Shown here: positions 52,066 through 61,534 of the stretch, piece after piece
How the letters are laid out: every line of letters starts with the position of its first letter
How positions within the stretch are numbered: position 1 is the first letter of the stretch
Origin: Azospirillum brasilense
GTDB lineage: Bacteria; Pseudomonadota; Alphaproteobacteria; Azospirillales; Azospirillaceae
DNA length: 64,000 bases
Assembly: GCF_001315015.1 (NCBI RefSeq)
Contig: NZ_CP012914.1
Coordinates: 930,001-994,000, forward strand
Direction of reading: 5' to 3'
Made by a program: the position numbers and the translations under genes
The notes under the pieces: model-generated
The model's input: only the letters and a program-made list of their open reading frames with translations
Databases searched by the model: none
What the model was told of the DNA's origin: nothing

Positions 52066-53040
52066 TTACGCCCGATCCGCGGCCTCGGCCAGACCGAGGA
52101 AGGCGGGAAGCTCGTGGGTGATGACGTAGGTCGGGATGGGGGCCAGGAAGTCGCGCATCCGGCCCTTCTCCATGAAGCGCTTGCGGAAGCGGGAGTGGGT
52201 GAACAGGGTGCCCAGCTTCGGCACGATGCCGCCCGCGATGTAGATGCCGCCGCGCGCCCCCAGCGTCAGCGCGAGGTTGCCCGCCACGGTGCCGAGCATC
52301 GCGCAGAACATCTCCACCGCCTCCACGCAATGGGGGTTGGTGTTGGCGGTCGCGGCGTCCGACACCTGGGCCGGGGTGAAGGGCTCCGGCTCCTGATGGT
52401 CGAGGACGCAGAGCGCCTGATAGAGGTTGACCAGCCCCGGCCCGGACAGCACCCGCTCCGCCGACACATGGTCGAAGCTCTTGCGGAGCTGGGCCAGAAC
52501 GGCGCTCTCGCGGTCGCTGACCGGGGCCATGGTGACGTGACCGCCCTCCGCAGCGAGTGCGGTCCAGCCCTCGGGTCCTGGCACCAGCCCCGACACGCCC
52601 AGCCCACTGCCCGGCCCGATCACCCCGACGACGCGGCCCGGTTCTGGCGCGCCTTCGCCCACCTGGCGCACATCGGCGGCGGTGAGGCGGGGCACCGACA
52701 GGGCGACGGCGGTGAAATCGTTGATGACGGCCAGCCGCTCCAGCCCCAGCGTGCCGCGCACCGCGGCCGTGGAGAAGGACCAGCCGCGGTTGGTCATCAA
52801 CACCGCATCGCCGGTCACCGGACCGGCGATGGCGAAGGCGCCGCGGCTGGGCCGGGCGTCGTGCGCCACGCCGCCCAGATAGGCGAGCGCCGCCGCCTCC
52901 AGCGACGGGAAGTCGGCGCAACGCAGCACGCGCGAACCGTGGATGCCCGTGCCGTCGATCAGGCCGAAGCGGGCGTTGGTGGCGCCGATGTCGGCGACCA
53001 GGGTGACGGGGCCGGAAACGGCATTGCTGTCTGTGGTCAT
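52066..53040 (-). CDS. glk: Glucokinase
   Basis: A 324-residue ATP-dependent glucokinase. Phosphate-binding motif DIGATNARFG at 17-26, INDFTAVALSVP with the catalytic Asp, and EGGHVTMAP. Ends with the C-terminal ATP-binding domain (GGIYIAGGIVPKLG). Begins 10 bases after the otsA stop on the same strand, so glucose-6-phosphate supply and trehalose-6-phosphate synthesis are co-regulated. Confidence 0.93.
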   Translation of the reverse strand: MTTDSNAVSGPVTLVADIGATNARFGLIDGTGIHGSRVLRCADFPSLEAAALAYLGGVAHDARPSRGAFAIAGPVTGDAVLMTNRGWSFSTAAVRGTLGLERLAVINDFTAVALSVPRLTAADVRQVGEGAPEPGRVVGVIGPGSGLGVSGLVPGPEGWTALAAEGGHVTMAPVSDRESAVLAQLRKSFDHVSAERVLSGPGLVNLYQALCVLDHQEPEPFTPAQVSDAATANTNPHCVEAVEMFCAMLGTVAGNLALTLGARGGIYIAGGIVPKLGTLFTHSRFRKRFMEKGRMRDFLAPIPTYVITHELPAFLGLAEAADRA

Positions 53041-53050
53041 AGAATCAGTT

Positions 53051-54448
53051 TCACCCGTACGGCGCGCGCGTCAAGGCATCGACGTAGCTTTCCCGCCACC
53101 AGCCGATGTCGTGGCTGCGCAGGATGCGCATCATCGCGGCGTGGCGTTCCTTGCGCTCGGGCAGCGGCATGGTCAGGGCGCGCTGCAGAGCGTCGGCCAC
53201 CGCCTCGATGTCGAAGGGATTGACGATCAGCGCCGAATCGAGTTCCCGCGCCGCCCCGGCGAAGGTGGACAGCACCAGCACGCCGGGGTCGTCGGCGTCC
53301 TGGCAGGCGACATACTCCTTGGCGACGAGATTCATACCGTCGCGCAGCGGGGTGACCAGCCCGACATGGGCGGTGCGGTAGAAGCCGGCCAGCACACGCC
53401 GCCCAAAGCTCTTGTTCAAGTAACGGATGGGCACCCAGTCGAACTCGGCGAAGCGCCCGTTGATGCGGCCCGACAGCTCCGACAGCTCGCGCTTGATGGC
53501 GATGTATTCCGGCACGTCCTCCCGGCTCGGCGGGGCCACCTGGAGGAAGGAGACGCGGTTGCAATGCTCCGGATAGGTCGCCAGGAGCTGCTCGAAGGCC
53601 TGGAAGCGCTGTGGCAGGCCCTTCGAATAGTCCAGCCGGTCGACCCCGATGATCAGCCGCCGCCCGACGAGGCTTTCCTTCAGCCGCTGGGTGTGGCGGG
53701 AGCGCATGGCGGTCTCGGCGATGCCCACCAGATTTTCGGTGTCGATGCTGATGGGAAAGGCGCGGGCCAGCAGCGTGCGCCCGAAGGCGTGGATCAGCAT
53801 GCCGCCCTCGGGGCCGCGGTCCTCGACCTCGCCGTCCAGCTCCTGCCGGATGTAGTCGGCAAAGCTGCGCAGATCCACATGGGTGTGGAAGCCGACGAGG
53901 TCGTAGGCGCACAGCTCGCGGATCAGCTCCCGGTGATTCGGCAGAGCCACCAGGATTTCCGGGGCGGGGAAAGGCGTATGCAGGAAGAAGCCCATGCGCT
54001 GGGTGCAGCCGCGCTGGCGCAATTCCTCGCCGAAGGGGATCAGGTGGTAGTCGTGGACCCACACCATGTCGTCGGGGCTGAGCAGCGGAACCAGCTTTTC
54101 CGCGAAATAGCCGTTGACCCGCTTGTAGCCTTCGCGCGTGCGGCGGCTGACCTCGATCAGGCCGACGCGGTAATGGAACAGCGGCCACAGGGTCTGGTTG
54201 GCGAAGCCGTTGTAATATTCCTCGAAGTCGCGGCGGCTGAGGTCCAGCGTCGCGTAGGTCAGGCGCCCGACGTCGGTGCGCCGGGGCTCGCTCTGCGACT
54301 CCTCCTCGACCACCGTGCCGCTCCAGCCGAACCAGATGCCTCCGGTCTTCTTCAGCGCGGCCAGCACGGCCACGGCGAGGCCCCCGGCGGCTTGCTTGCC
54401 TTCATCGATGGGGGCGACGCGGTTGGATACGACGACCAGTCTGCTCAC
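53051..54448 (-). CDS. otsA: Trehalose-6-phosphate synthase
   Basis: A 465-residue GT20 enzyme joining UDP-glucose and glucose-6-phosphate. Signatures: WFGWSG, VWVHDYHLIPFG, GFFLHTPFPAPEI, DRLDYSKGLPQR and PLRDGMNLVAKEY. The start is GTG at 54448 with GGAGAA 8 bases upstream; the first residues MSRLVVVSNRVAP are the family start. A long upstream open stretch is not coding-like. Trehalose phosphatase (otsB) is not in the window. Upstream DNA carries TGC-N3-GCA sites. Confidence 0.95.
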   Translation of the reverse strand: MSRLVVVSNRVAPIDEGKQAAGGLAVAVLAALKKTGGIWFGWSGTVVEEESQSEPRRTDVGRLTYATLDLSRRDFEEYYNGFANQTLWPLFHYRVGLIEVSRRTREGYKRVNGYFAEKLVPLLSPDDMVWVHDYHLIPFGEELRQRGCTQRMGFFLHTPFPAPEILVALPNHRELIRELCAYDLVGFHTHVDLRSFADYIRQELDGEVEDRGPEGGMLIHAFGRTLLARAFPISIDTENLVGIAETAMRSRHTQRLKESLVGRRLIIGVDRLDYSKGLPQRFQAFEQLLATYPEHCNRVSFLQVAPPSREDVPEYIAIKRELSELSGRINGRFAEFDWVPIRYLNKSFGRRVLAGFYRTAHVGLVTPLRDGMNLVAKEYVACQDADDPGVLVLSTFAGAARELDSALIVNPFDIEAVADALQRALTMPLPERKERHAAMMRILRSHDIGWWRESYVDALTRAPYG

Positions 54449-54652
54449 GTGGGTGGTTCTCCGGTGCCGGACGGCCGCATGGTGGGGCGGCCGAATGGCG
54501 CGTGTCGGGGCGGACCCCGGGACGCGCAGGGACAAAACGACCGTGTGGGGGGTTGGTTCCCCATCGGTCGGATGGGTTATGCCGAAGGACCGGGGTGGGT
54601 TGGCGGACGCGCCGCCAGCCCCAGATTGTGTGGGAGCAGGGCCGGGATTTTG

Positions 54653-54666
54653 TGTGCAATGCAGCA
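54653..54666. promoter_or_regulatory. PhaR-like site upstream of otsA
   Basis: TGTGC-AAT-GCAGCA, TGC-N3-GCA core. On the minus strand it directly follows TTTATG, a possible -10 box with TTCGAC 16 bases further upstream, the same placement as at the phasin promoters. About 205 bases upstream of otsA. Confidence 0.45.
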
Positions 54667-54774
54667 TAAACGGCTGTTTGCGCCACGTCGAAGCTTTGTC
54701 TTAACTTTGGTTAAACCATTGACTGACATGCAAAAACATTTTCCCTCTTGATCCCTGGGCGGGGCTTCATCATA

Positions 54775-54789
54775 TTGTGCAGTGCGGCA
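54775..54789. promoter_or_regulatory. PhaR-like site before a terminator-ended transcript
   Basis: TTGTGC-AGT-GCGGCA, matching one half of each phasin operator type. It overlaps TATTGT at 54773-54778, a candidate plus-strand -10 box. Confidence 0.4.
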
Positions 54790-54883
54790 TCGGTCGTATC
54801 TGCGATGCGGGCGATGCCGTAACGCACTTCTTGGGCGTTTCCTCCCTAGACTCGGGCCGGGGCCTTTGCCCCGGCCTTTTTTT
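54785..54883 (+). ncRNA. Candidate small RNA of about 100 nt
   Basis: No gene-sized frame lies on the plus strand here, yet a strong intrinsic terminator (54855-54883) ends something transcribed in this direction. The -10-like box at 54773 and the PhaR-like site overlapping it would place a start near 54785. No known RNA family recognised. Inference from signals only. Confidence 0.3.
54855..54883 (+). terminator. Strong plus-strand terminator
   Basis: GGCCGGGGC, loop CTTT, GCCCCGGCC, then seven T. The minus-strand amidohydrolase gene ends 29 bases away, but on that strand no T-run follows the stem, so the terminator serves plus-strand transcription. Confidence 0.85.
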
Positions 54884-54911
54884 GTGCGCCGTTCGGCGCG
54901 CGGAAGGCTGG

Positions 54912-55790
54912 TCAGCGCGGCGCAAGGGGGTCGGACGGCAGGTGGGCGATGTTGTCCACCATCTCGTGCATGTGCCGGGTCAGGACGGTCAGGAAGGGCA
55001 GGCGCGACAGTGTGGCTTCGTCCATGTAGAGGTCGCGGCTGATCTCGATCTGGAGCGTGTGGATGCCCTGGCGGGGGCGTCCGTAATGGCGGGTGGTGTA
55101 TCCGCCGGCGTAGGGCGCGTTGCGGCTGACCGTGTAGCCCAGGCCGCGCAGGAATCGCTCCGCCGTCTCGGTGACCGCGGGGGCGCAGGAATTGCCGAAA
55201 CAGTCCCCCAGCACGATGTCGCTGCGCCGGTTGTCGCGGTCGCCCAGCCCGGGAGAGGGCATGGAATGGCAGTCGATCAGCACCGCGTGGCCGAAGCGGG
55301 CACGCGTGTCCTCGACCAAACGGCGCAGCGCGGCGTGGTAGGGGGTGTAGCATTGCTCCACCCGCCGCACCGCTTCAGAGAAGCGCAGCTTGCCGCGATA
55401 GATGTCCTCCCCGTTGGCAACCACGCGGGCGATGGTGCCCAGCCCCGCGGCCACGCGCGGCGAGCGCGTGTTCACATAAGGCGGCAGCGGGTCCGCGAAC
55501 ATCTCGGGATCCAGCTCGTAGGCTTCGCGGTTGACGTCCAGGAAGGCGCGGGGAAAAAGCGCGCGGATCAGCGGTATACCCAGCGCCGGGGCGCCGGCGA
55601 AAATCTCGTCGACGAAGCAGTCTTCCGACTTTCGCAAGGCGCGCGGGTCGAGGCGGGCCGCCGCCAGGAACTCGGCCGGATAGCGGTTGCCGCTGTGCGG
55701 CGAGGCCAGCACCAGCGGCTTGGTCTGTTCGTCCGGGGCCAGAAGTTCGAAGGCCGGCTCCGGAGTGGCGGCGTCGACGGAAGCATCCAT
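54912..55790 (-). CDS. N-formylglutamate amidohydrolase family protein
   Basis: A 292-residue metallohydrolase-type protein. VLASPHSGNRYP holds the first His, GHAVLIDCHSMPSPG the second, and the Glu in LQIEISRDLYMD the third, as in HutG-type enzymes that release formate from N-formylglutamate in histidine degradation. No hut genes are near, so the substrate is not certain. Reading starts at ATG 55790. Confidence 0.88.
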   Translation of the reverse strand: MDASVDAATPEPAFELLAPDEQTKPLVLASPHSGNRYPAEFLAAARLDPRALRKSEDCFVDEIFAGAPALGIPLIRALFPRAFLDVNREAYELDPEMFADPLPPYVNTRSPRVAAGLGTIARVVANGEDIYRGKLRFSEAVRRVEQCYTPYHAALRRLVEDTRARFGHAVLIDCHSMPSPGLGDRDNRRSDIVLGDCFGNSCAPAVTETAERFLRGLGYTVSRNAPYAGGYTTRHYGRPRQGIHTLQIEISRDLYMDEATLSRLPFLTVLTRHMHEMVDNIAHLPSDPLAPR

Positions 55791-55932
55791 GGCATTGTGA
55801 TGTAGTGGACCCGGACGGCTCTGTCACGCGCCGTCCCGCTCGCGTCTCGACAGATGTGAAGCGCGGCCCGTTCCCTCGGCGGAAAAAAACGACGGTGTCC
55901 GCTGCCGGGCGGCAAAAAAGTGAAATCGAGGC

Positions 55933-55961
55933 TTGCCAGGCCTACAGGATGATGGTACACC
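55933..55961 (+). promoter_or_regulatory. Possible tRNA-Val promoter
   Basis: TTGCCA at 55933-55938, 17-base spacer, TACACC at 55956-55961, about 65 bases before the tRNA. Confidence 0.45.
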
Positions 55962-56025
55962 CCACGCCCACGCCGGACGGGTCGCAAGACGGATGCCGAA
56001 CCCCGAACCGACCGGCGGCACGGAT

Positions 56026-56100
<75 letters not shown>

Positions 56101-56105
56101 TCCTC

Positions 56106-56141
56106 GAAGGCCGGAACCCCAACGGGTGTCCGGCCTTCTCC
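56106..56141 (+). terminator. Hairpin after tRNA-Val
   Basis: GAAGGCCGG and CCGGCCTTC form a 9-bp stem around a 15-base loop, followed by TCCAT; only a weak T-run, but the position suits the tRNA transcript end. Confidence 0.6.
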
Positions 56142-56181
56142 ATATCCGGCCCCGTTCAATTATATCCGGCCCCGTTCAATT
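56142..56181. repeat. 20-bp tandem duplication next to tRNA
   Basis: ATATCCGGCCCCGTTCAATT occurs twice, head to tail, with no mismatch. It marks the transition from GC-rich to more AT-rich sequence just downstream of the tRNA-Val. Confidence 0.9.
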
Positions 56182-56567
56182 CGGTCGAGCTCGCGACGAG
56201 CGACGGTGCCTCTCCCCGCTTTCCGAGAGTTTTGAGCTCCCGACAACCATCGGGACTGGAAAAGCGTTTCTCCTCCCCAGGGCGACGATGTCGATCAGCA
56301 TTGGGAGCGGCAAAACCTGCCAACCTGTTTCAAACATTATGCAGTCACGACAGATATGAACCCAGTCGCGCTGCAATGAATGCTTCGCTCTGATAGCATC
56401 TCCGATGCCAGAGATCGGAGGTTGAAAATCAGGCAAAGAATTTTGGAAATAGTTTCCATATCATTCATAAGTACTATGACGCAAATTGTAGGGTATATTT
56501 AACATGTCATTATAATTTTTAGGGAATTATCCCGCCTGAACGCATCATGCGCAAGGCGGAACTCCCG
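56182..56567. other. AT-richer gap, no gene recognised
   Basis: About 385 bases, with the last 130 markedly AT-rich. Short frames on both strands (for example 56176-56436 minus) show no family features. Probably the upstream region of the next chemoreceptor gene plus acquired or degraded DNA. Confidence 0.45.
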
Positions 56568-58748
56568 ATGAAAATAAGAACCATTCAACAAAAGATTGCC
56601 GGGTTGGCAGGGCTGTGCCTGATTGGAACGGTGGGTGTCCTGGTCGGCTTCGGGGTTCTGTCGGCCAACACCACCAACACCTATGTCAACACCCAGGTCG
56701 CCGATATCCTGGAGCGCAAGACCAAGGAATCACTGCTCAATCTCGCCTCTTCACAAGCCGGGCTGATCCGGGCGGAGTTCGACACGGCGTTGAACGCGGC
56801 GCGGACCATGGCCCACAGCTTCGCGTCCATCGTCGATCCCGGGAACACGGGGAGCGCCCCGGTGGCCACCCGGCGCGACGCCATCAACGGCATCCTGCTC
56901 AACGTGCTGCAGAACAACGAGCTGTTCAACGGCACCTACACCGCGTGGGAACCCAACGCGCTGGACGGGGACGACGCCGCCTTCAATGGGCATCGGGAAT
57001 CCGGAAACGACGCGACGGGGCGCTTCATTCCCTATTGGAATCGCGACCGGAACGGCCGGATCGCCATGCAGCCGCTTGTCGAATACGACAGCCGCGACCT
57101 GCATCCCAACGGCGTCATGAAGGGCGGGTGGTACATCGGCCCCAAGGAGACCGGAAAGGAAAGCGTTCTTGACCCGCTGCCCTACGTCGTGCAGGGCAAG
57201 CAGGTCTTCCTGGCCACCTTGTCCGTTCCGGTGGTCGTCGGCGGCAAGTTCCAGGGCGTGGCCGGCGCCGACTTCAACCTCGACTTCGTCCAGCAATTGA
57301 CCGCGAAGGTCAGCAAGGCGGTTTTCGACGGGCGAAGCGAGGTCGTCATCATCAGCAACATGGGGCTGATCGTCGCCCACAGCGGCAAACCGAACCTGAT
57401 CGGCCAGTCGATCTCGTCCTTCGACGCCGCGTGGCAAGACGATCTCGCCTATGTGCGGGGTGGGACCGCCCACGTCGAGGTGCAGGCTGAGAGCGGCCTG
57501 CTGCGCACCTTCGCCCCCATCCCGATGGGCCGCACGGGCAAGCCCTGGTCGGTGCTGATCCAGGTGCCGAAGGACATCGTCCTGGCCGACGCCAACGCGT
57601 TGGGCGGCGCGCTGAACGACCGGGCCGATTCCGGCATGCTGTGGCAGGTCGGCGTCGGGCTTCTGGTCATCGTCGCGGCCGTCGGTCTGATGTGGATGAT
57701 GGCCGGCCGCATCGCCCGTCCGGTCCGCGCCTGCGTCCGCTTCGCCGAGGGGATCGCCGACGGCGACTTCAACCAGACGCTCGAGGTTCGGCAGGAAGAT
57801 GAGATCGGCACCCTGGCCGACGCGCTGCGCAAGATGCTGACCGATCTGCAGCGCATGATCGCGCAGCGGGCCGCCGACCAGCGGCAGGCGGAGGCGGAGC
57901 GCCGCACCGCCATGCTGACGCTGGCCGACGATCTGGAGTCCAATGTGATGAGCGTGGTGGAAGGCGTCGACACCGCGGCCAAGGCGATGGGCGTGACCGC
58001 CCAGGCCATGACCTCCACGGCCACGCAGACCAGCCAGCAGGCGGCGGTGGTGGCCAGCGCCGCCGACGACGCGAATGTCAACGTCCAGACCGTGGCCGCT
58101 GCGACGGAGGAGCTTTCCGGGTCCATCCGCGAAATCGGCGAGCGGGTCAACCGGTCCGCCGAAATCGCCCGCGACGCGGTGACCGCGGCCCAGCGGGCCA
58201 ACGATCAGGTTCTCGGCCTGACCGAGGCCGCCGGGAAGATCGGCATGGTGGTCCAACTCATCCAGGACATCGCGGCGCAGACCAACCTGCTGGCGCTGAA
58301 CGCGACCATCGAGGCGGCCCGCGCCGGCGAGGCCGGCAAAGGGTTCGCGGTGGTGGCGGGTGAGGTGAAGCATCTCGCCAACCAGACCGCCAAGGCGACC
58401 GAGGACATCGCCCTCCAGGTGAACGAGATGCAGCGTGTCACCGGCGATACGGCGACGGTCATCAAGGGCGTCGGCACCATCATCGCGCAGATCGACGGCA
58501 TCGCCACCAACATCGCCGCCGCGGTGGAGGAGCAGAGCGCGGCGACCCTGGAGATCGCCCGCAACGTCCAGCAGGCCGCGACCGGCACCCAGGACGTGTC
58601 GGCCAACATCACCGGCGTGCGCGGGGCCGCCACCGAGGCCGGCCACTCCGCGCAGGAAGTGCTGTCCGTCTCCGGCCAGTTGAGCGTCGAATCGGAACGC
58701 CTGCGTGGCGTGGTGCATGGTTTCCTGGGAAAGATCCGGGCCGCCTGA
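56568..58748 (+). CDS. Chemoreceptor with double-Cache sensor
   Basis: A 726-residue MCP: TM1, a large periplasmic dCache domain (about residues 40-355; [22 protein letters not shown] helix, the ligand-pocket strand [43 protein letters not shown]), TM2, HAMP, then signalling domain with [21 protein letters not shown]. The segment before Trp-Tyr is GG, not the Arg-x-Trp-Tyr seen in amino-acid-binding dCache receptors, so the ligand is open. The ATG at 56568 with AAGGCGGA upstream is preferred over an ATG at 56547. Confidence 0.92.
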   Translation: MKIRTIQQKIAGLAGLCLIGTVGVLVGFGVLSANTTNTYVNTQVADILERKTKESLLNLASSQAGLIRAEFDTALNAARTMAHSFASIVDPGNTGSAPVATRRDAINGILLNVLQNNELFNGTYTAWEPNALDGDDAAFNGHRESGNDATGRFIPYWNRDRNGRIAMQPLVEYDSRDLHPNGVMKGGWYIGPKETGKESVLDPLPYVVQGKQVFLATLSVPVVVGGKFQGVAGADFNLDFVQQLTAKVSKAVFDGRSEVVIISNMGLIVAHSGKPNLIGQSISSFDAAWQDDLAYVRGGTAHVEVQAESGLLRTFAPIPMGRTGKPWSVLIQVPKDIVLADANALGGALNDRADSGMLWQVGVGLLVIVAAVGLMWMMAGRIARPVRACVRFAEGIADGDFNQTLEVRQEDEIGTLADALRKMLTDLQRMIAQRAADQRQAEAERRTAMLTLADDLESNVMSVVEGVDTAAKAMGVTAQAMTSTATQTSQQAAVVASAADDANVNVQTVAAATEELSGSIREIGERVNRSAEIARDAVTAAQRANDQVLGLTEAAGKIGMVVQLIQDIAAQTNLLALNATIEAARAGEAGKGFAVVAGEVKHLANQTAKATEDIALQVNEMQRVTGDTATVIKGVGTIIAQIDGIATNIAAAVEEQSAATLEIARNVQQAATGTQDVSANITGVRGAATEAGHSAQEVLSVSGQLSVESERLRGVVHGFLGKIRAA

Positions 58749-59090
58749 CCGCTTCGGTTTCAAAGGGGCGTGGGGCCGTGGGGATGTGACGTTGGGGCGA
58801 GGCCGGCCAGCAACCGCCGGGGGCGGCCGGTTCGTCTGGTCCACTTTCGCCGGGAGGCCGGCCGTGTTCCGTGGCGCCCGGCTCCTGCCGGAGCGCGCGC
58901 AAAAGCCGGTCGTGGACGCACGCTTCCGGACAGCCCAGCCACCGCCACCGGCGCGTCGTACCCGAACCACCGGCCGACTCCACGGTCGTGTGCTCGCGGA
59001 AAATGCCGGCCTTCACGCACGGACGCCCGTTGCCCCCCTTTTAGGTTTTGCCGGGGGGAGCAACGGTTCGATGAGTGACCGAAGGCGCTT
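58749..59090. other. Gap between convergent chemoreceptor genes
   Basis: About 340 GC-rich bases without a recognised gene. GTTGCCCCCC...GGGGGGAGCAAC at 59029-59064 is an imperfect hairpin and could end either transcript, although no T-run follows. Confidence 0.4.
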
Positions 59091-61151
59091 CTAGGCCGCG
59101 CTGCGGTTCGGCGCCATGCCGCGCGCCAGGGTTTCCAGATCGTGGTCCAGCGCCGGCTGGTCGGCCTCCGGCACGTGGAACTTCACATGCAGCCGTCCCG
59201 GCTCGCAGGACTTCACCGTGAAGGGCACGGGGCGGGACAGGCCGGGCGCGCGCAGGGTGCCGGGGGTGCCCGCCGCGATCATCGGCGCGTCCACGATCAT
59301 CGCGCCGCCGGATGACAGGTTGGCGATCCGCGCTTTGCAGTCCGTACCGGCGACGGCGCCGTCGATGGTGCAGGGCAGGTCGATCTGGAAGCGTGCCCTG
59401 CGGCGGCGGTCGACGTCGCTGGTCGCGGTGCGGACCACGCGCACCAAAACGCTTTGCAGATCGTCGATGCTCTGCGCCACGTCGCCGGCGGCGGCGCGCA
59501 TTCCGTCGGCCCGTTCGCCGGTCTGGTTGGCCTCGTCGGACACCAGAGCGATGCGGCTGGACACCTCCTGCGCGGCGTGGCTGGTCTCGTTGACGGTGCG
59601 GGCGATCTCCCGGGTGGCGGCATCCTGCTCTTCGACCGCGGCGGCGATCGACGAGGAGATGTCGGAAACCTGATCGATGGTCGCGGCGACCTCGCCCACC
59701 CGGTCCACGGCCTGCCTGGTGACGGATTGCACGTCGGTGATCAGTGTGGCGATCTCCTCGGTGGAGCGGGCGGTCTGGTTGGCGAGGTTCTTGACCTCCT
59801 GCGCCACCACCGCGAAGCCCTTTCCGGCCTCGCCGGCGCGGGCCGCCTCGATGGTGGCGTTCAGCGCCAGCAGGTTGGTCTGGCTGGCGATGTCGCCGAT
59901 CAGGCGGGCGACGGCGCCGATGCGCTCGACCGCCTCCGAGAGATGCCCGATGATCGCGCTGGCGGATCCGGCCTTTTCCACGGCCTGCCCGGTCACCGAC
60001 ACCGACGCCGTCACCTGCCGGCCGATCTCCCGGATGGAGGCGGACAGTTCATTGGCTGCGGCGGCAACGGTCTGGGCGTTGACCAGCGCCTGGTTCGCCG
60101 CGGCGGCGACGGTTTGGGAGTTGTCGCTGACCATTCCAGCGGAGGCGGCCATCGCCTCGGCGTTGCTGGCCATCTGTCCGGCGTGCCGGGCGACCTGCTC
60201 CACGGCGGTGCGGGTTTCGCGCTCCACTGTGTCGGCCATGGCGGCCAGGGACTGGCGCCGCTCCTCCTCGCCGGCCACGCGGGCGCGTTCCTGTTCGGCG
60301 CGCAGGCGTTCGTTCTCCAGGCCGGCTTCGCGGAAGACGCGCACGGCATCGGCCATCTGGCCGATCTCGTCGCCGCGCCTTTCGAACCCGACCTCCGCCC
60401 GCAAGTCGCCGGTGGCCATGCGGGTCATGGTCAGCCGCATCCGGTCGATCGGCCCGACCACCGCCAGCCGCAGGAAGACGATGGAGGCGGCGATCAGAAG
60501 GAGCGTGACCGTGGCCGTCGTGACCAGCAGGGTCTTCAGCGTGGCTGCGGAGGCTTCGATGTCGGTCACCGCCGCGTCGAGGCTGTTCAGCCGTTCCCCG
60601 CGAACCTCCTCCATAGTGGAGAGGAGCCGCTCCATCTCCTTGTCCATGCTTTCGGCCACTGCGTCGAACTGACCCATCATGGCGTTCCCCGTCACCGGGC
60701 CGCCGTCGACGTAGGCGCGGGACATGCGCTGGCCCAGCTCATAGAAGGGGGGGAAGGCGGCCTGGGTGGCGGCGATGCTCCGCACCATCTCCGACAGCCC
60801 CAGTTCGCGGGCGACGGCATGGGCGTTCTCGGCATGCTGGGCGAAGGCCTTTGCGAACTCGTCCGCCTTCGCCGGACCATCGTCCAGCCCGTCCAGCCCA
60901 CGGGTCGCCGACACGTCGGTCAACCACTGCTGCACCTGCGCCACGTCGTAACGGATGTTGGCGATCAGCTCGCTCAGCGGCACCACCTTGCGGCTCACCT
61001 CATCGGCGGTCTGGCGGACATGGGACAGGTGCTGTTCCTGCCGCGATGTTTCGGTCCCGACGAGGAAAGTTGCGATCGCCATGACGAAAAAAACAAACAC
61101 AGAGACCAGCGTTGTCTTTCGTTTGATCGTCATGGCGTGCAAGAAATTCAT
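59091..61151 (-). CDS. Chemoreceptor with C-terminal PilZ domain
   Basis: A 686-residue MCP: TM1 ([19 protein letters not shown]), a helical four-helix-bundle type periplasmic domain, TM2 ([16 protein letters not shown]), HAMP, a signalling domain with tip [21 protein letters not shown], then PilZ from about residue 580. The c-di-GMP-binding signatures RRRRARFQ (RxxxR, Arg583 and Arg587) and NLSSGG (Asn611, Ser613, Gly616) are both present. The energy-taxis receptor Tlp1 of Azospirillum brasilense has the same C-terminal design; identity with it is not established. ATG 61151 has GGAGC 6 bases upstream. Confidence 0.93.
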   Translation of the reverse strand: MNFLHAMTIKRKTTLVSVFVFFVMAIATFLVGTETSRQEQHLSHVRQTADEVSRKVVPLSELIANIRYDVAQVQQWLTDVSATRGLDGLDDGPAKADEFAKAFAQHAENAHAVARELGLSEMVRSIAATQAAFPPFYELGQRMSRAYVDGGPVTGNAMMGQFDAVAESMDKEMERLLSTMEEVRGERLNSLDAAVTDIEASAATLKTLLVTTATVTLLLIAASIVFLRLAVVGPIDRMRLTMTRMATGDLRAEVGFERRGDEIGQMADAVRVFREAGLENERLRAEQERARVAGEEERRQSLAAMADTVERETRTAVEQVARHAGQMASNAEAMAASAGMVSDNSQTVAAAANQALVNAQTVAAAANELSASIREIGRQVTASVSVTGQAVEKAGSASAIIGHLSEAVERIGAVARLIGDIASQTNLLALNATIEAARAGEAGKGFAVVAQEVKNLANQTARSTEEIATLITDVQSVTRQAVDRVGEVAATIDQVSDISSSIAAAVEEQDAATREIARTVNETSHAAQEVSSRIALVSDEANQTGERADGMRAAAGDVAQSIDDLQSVLVRVVRTATSDVDRRRRARFQIDLPCTIDGAVAGTDCKARIANLSSGGAMIVDAPMIAAGTPGTLRAPGLSRPVPFTVKSCEPGRLHVKFHVPEADQPALDHDLETLARGMAPNRSAA

Positions 61152-61471
61152 AACAATGCTCCATTCCATATATTTCTGCTGCGGACTTGCCGCTGTCAGA
61201 TGTGTCGAATGGACAATTCATCCAATCAAACTTGAAATCAAGTTTACCGTTTATCCTATTACGAAGCCCTGATGTGCGCTCTCGTTATGAGTAACGGTTG
61301 TATTCCATGTGAAAATGCCATGCGTGGTGATTGGGTGTTTGAAGTCGTGGGTGTGCTGGGAAGAATATTTTAGGGGTTTCTGGTCATATTTATGACCGAA
61401 TATATGGGTTTTATAACCGGACGCGCCTGATTTTATGTCCAAGCTTGGGTCATTTTCTTGCGGGCACGCAA
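61152..61471. other. AT-richer gap upstream of the PilZ chemoreceptor
   Basis: About 320 bases with lower GC than the surroundings; contains the receptor promoter and leads into the glcB terminator. No coding frame or RNA recognised. Confidence 0.4.
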
Positions 61472-61507
61472 AGAAAAAGGCCCTCCCCCGCGAACGGGGA
61501 AGGGCCT
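61472..61507 (-). terminator. glcB terminator
   Basis: On the minus strand AGGCCCTTCCCC, loop about GTTCG, CGGGGGAGGGCCT then TTTTCTTTG; 28 bases after the glcB stop. Confidence 0.9.
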
Positions 61508-61534
61508 CCGATGCGCGCCGGATGGCGTGTCGGC

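Noticed and set aside
56176..56436. Minus-strand 86-codon frame in the gap after tRNA-Val
   Set aside because: No ribosome-binding site, no recognisable family, and it overlaps the tandem repeat; possible degraded DNA only.
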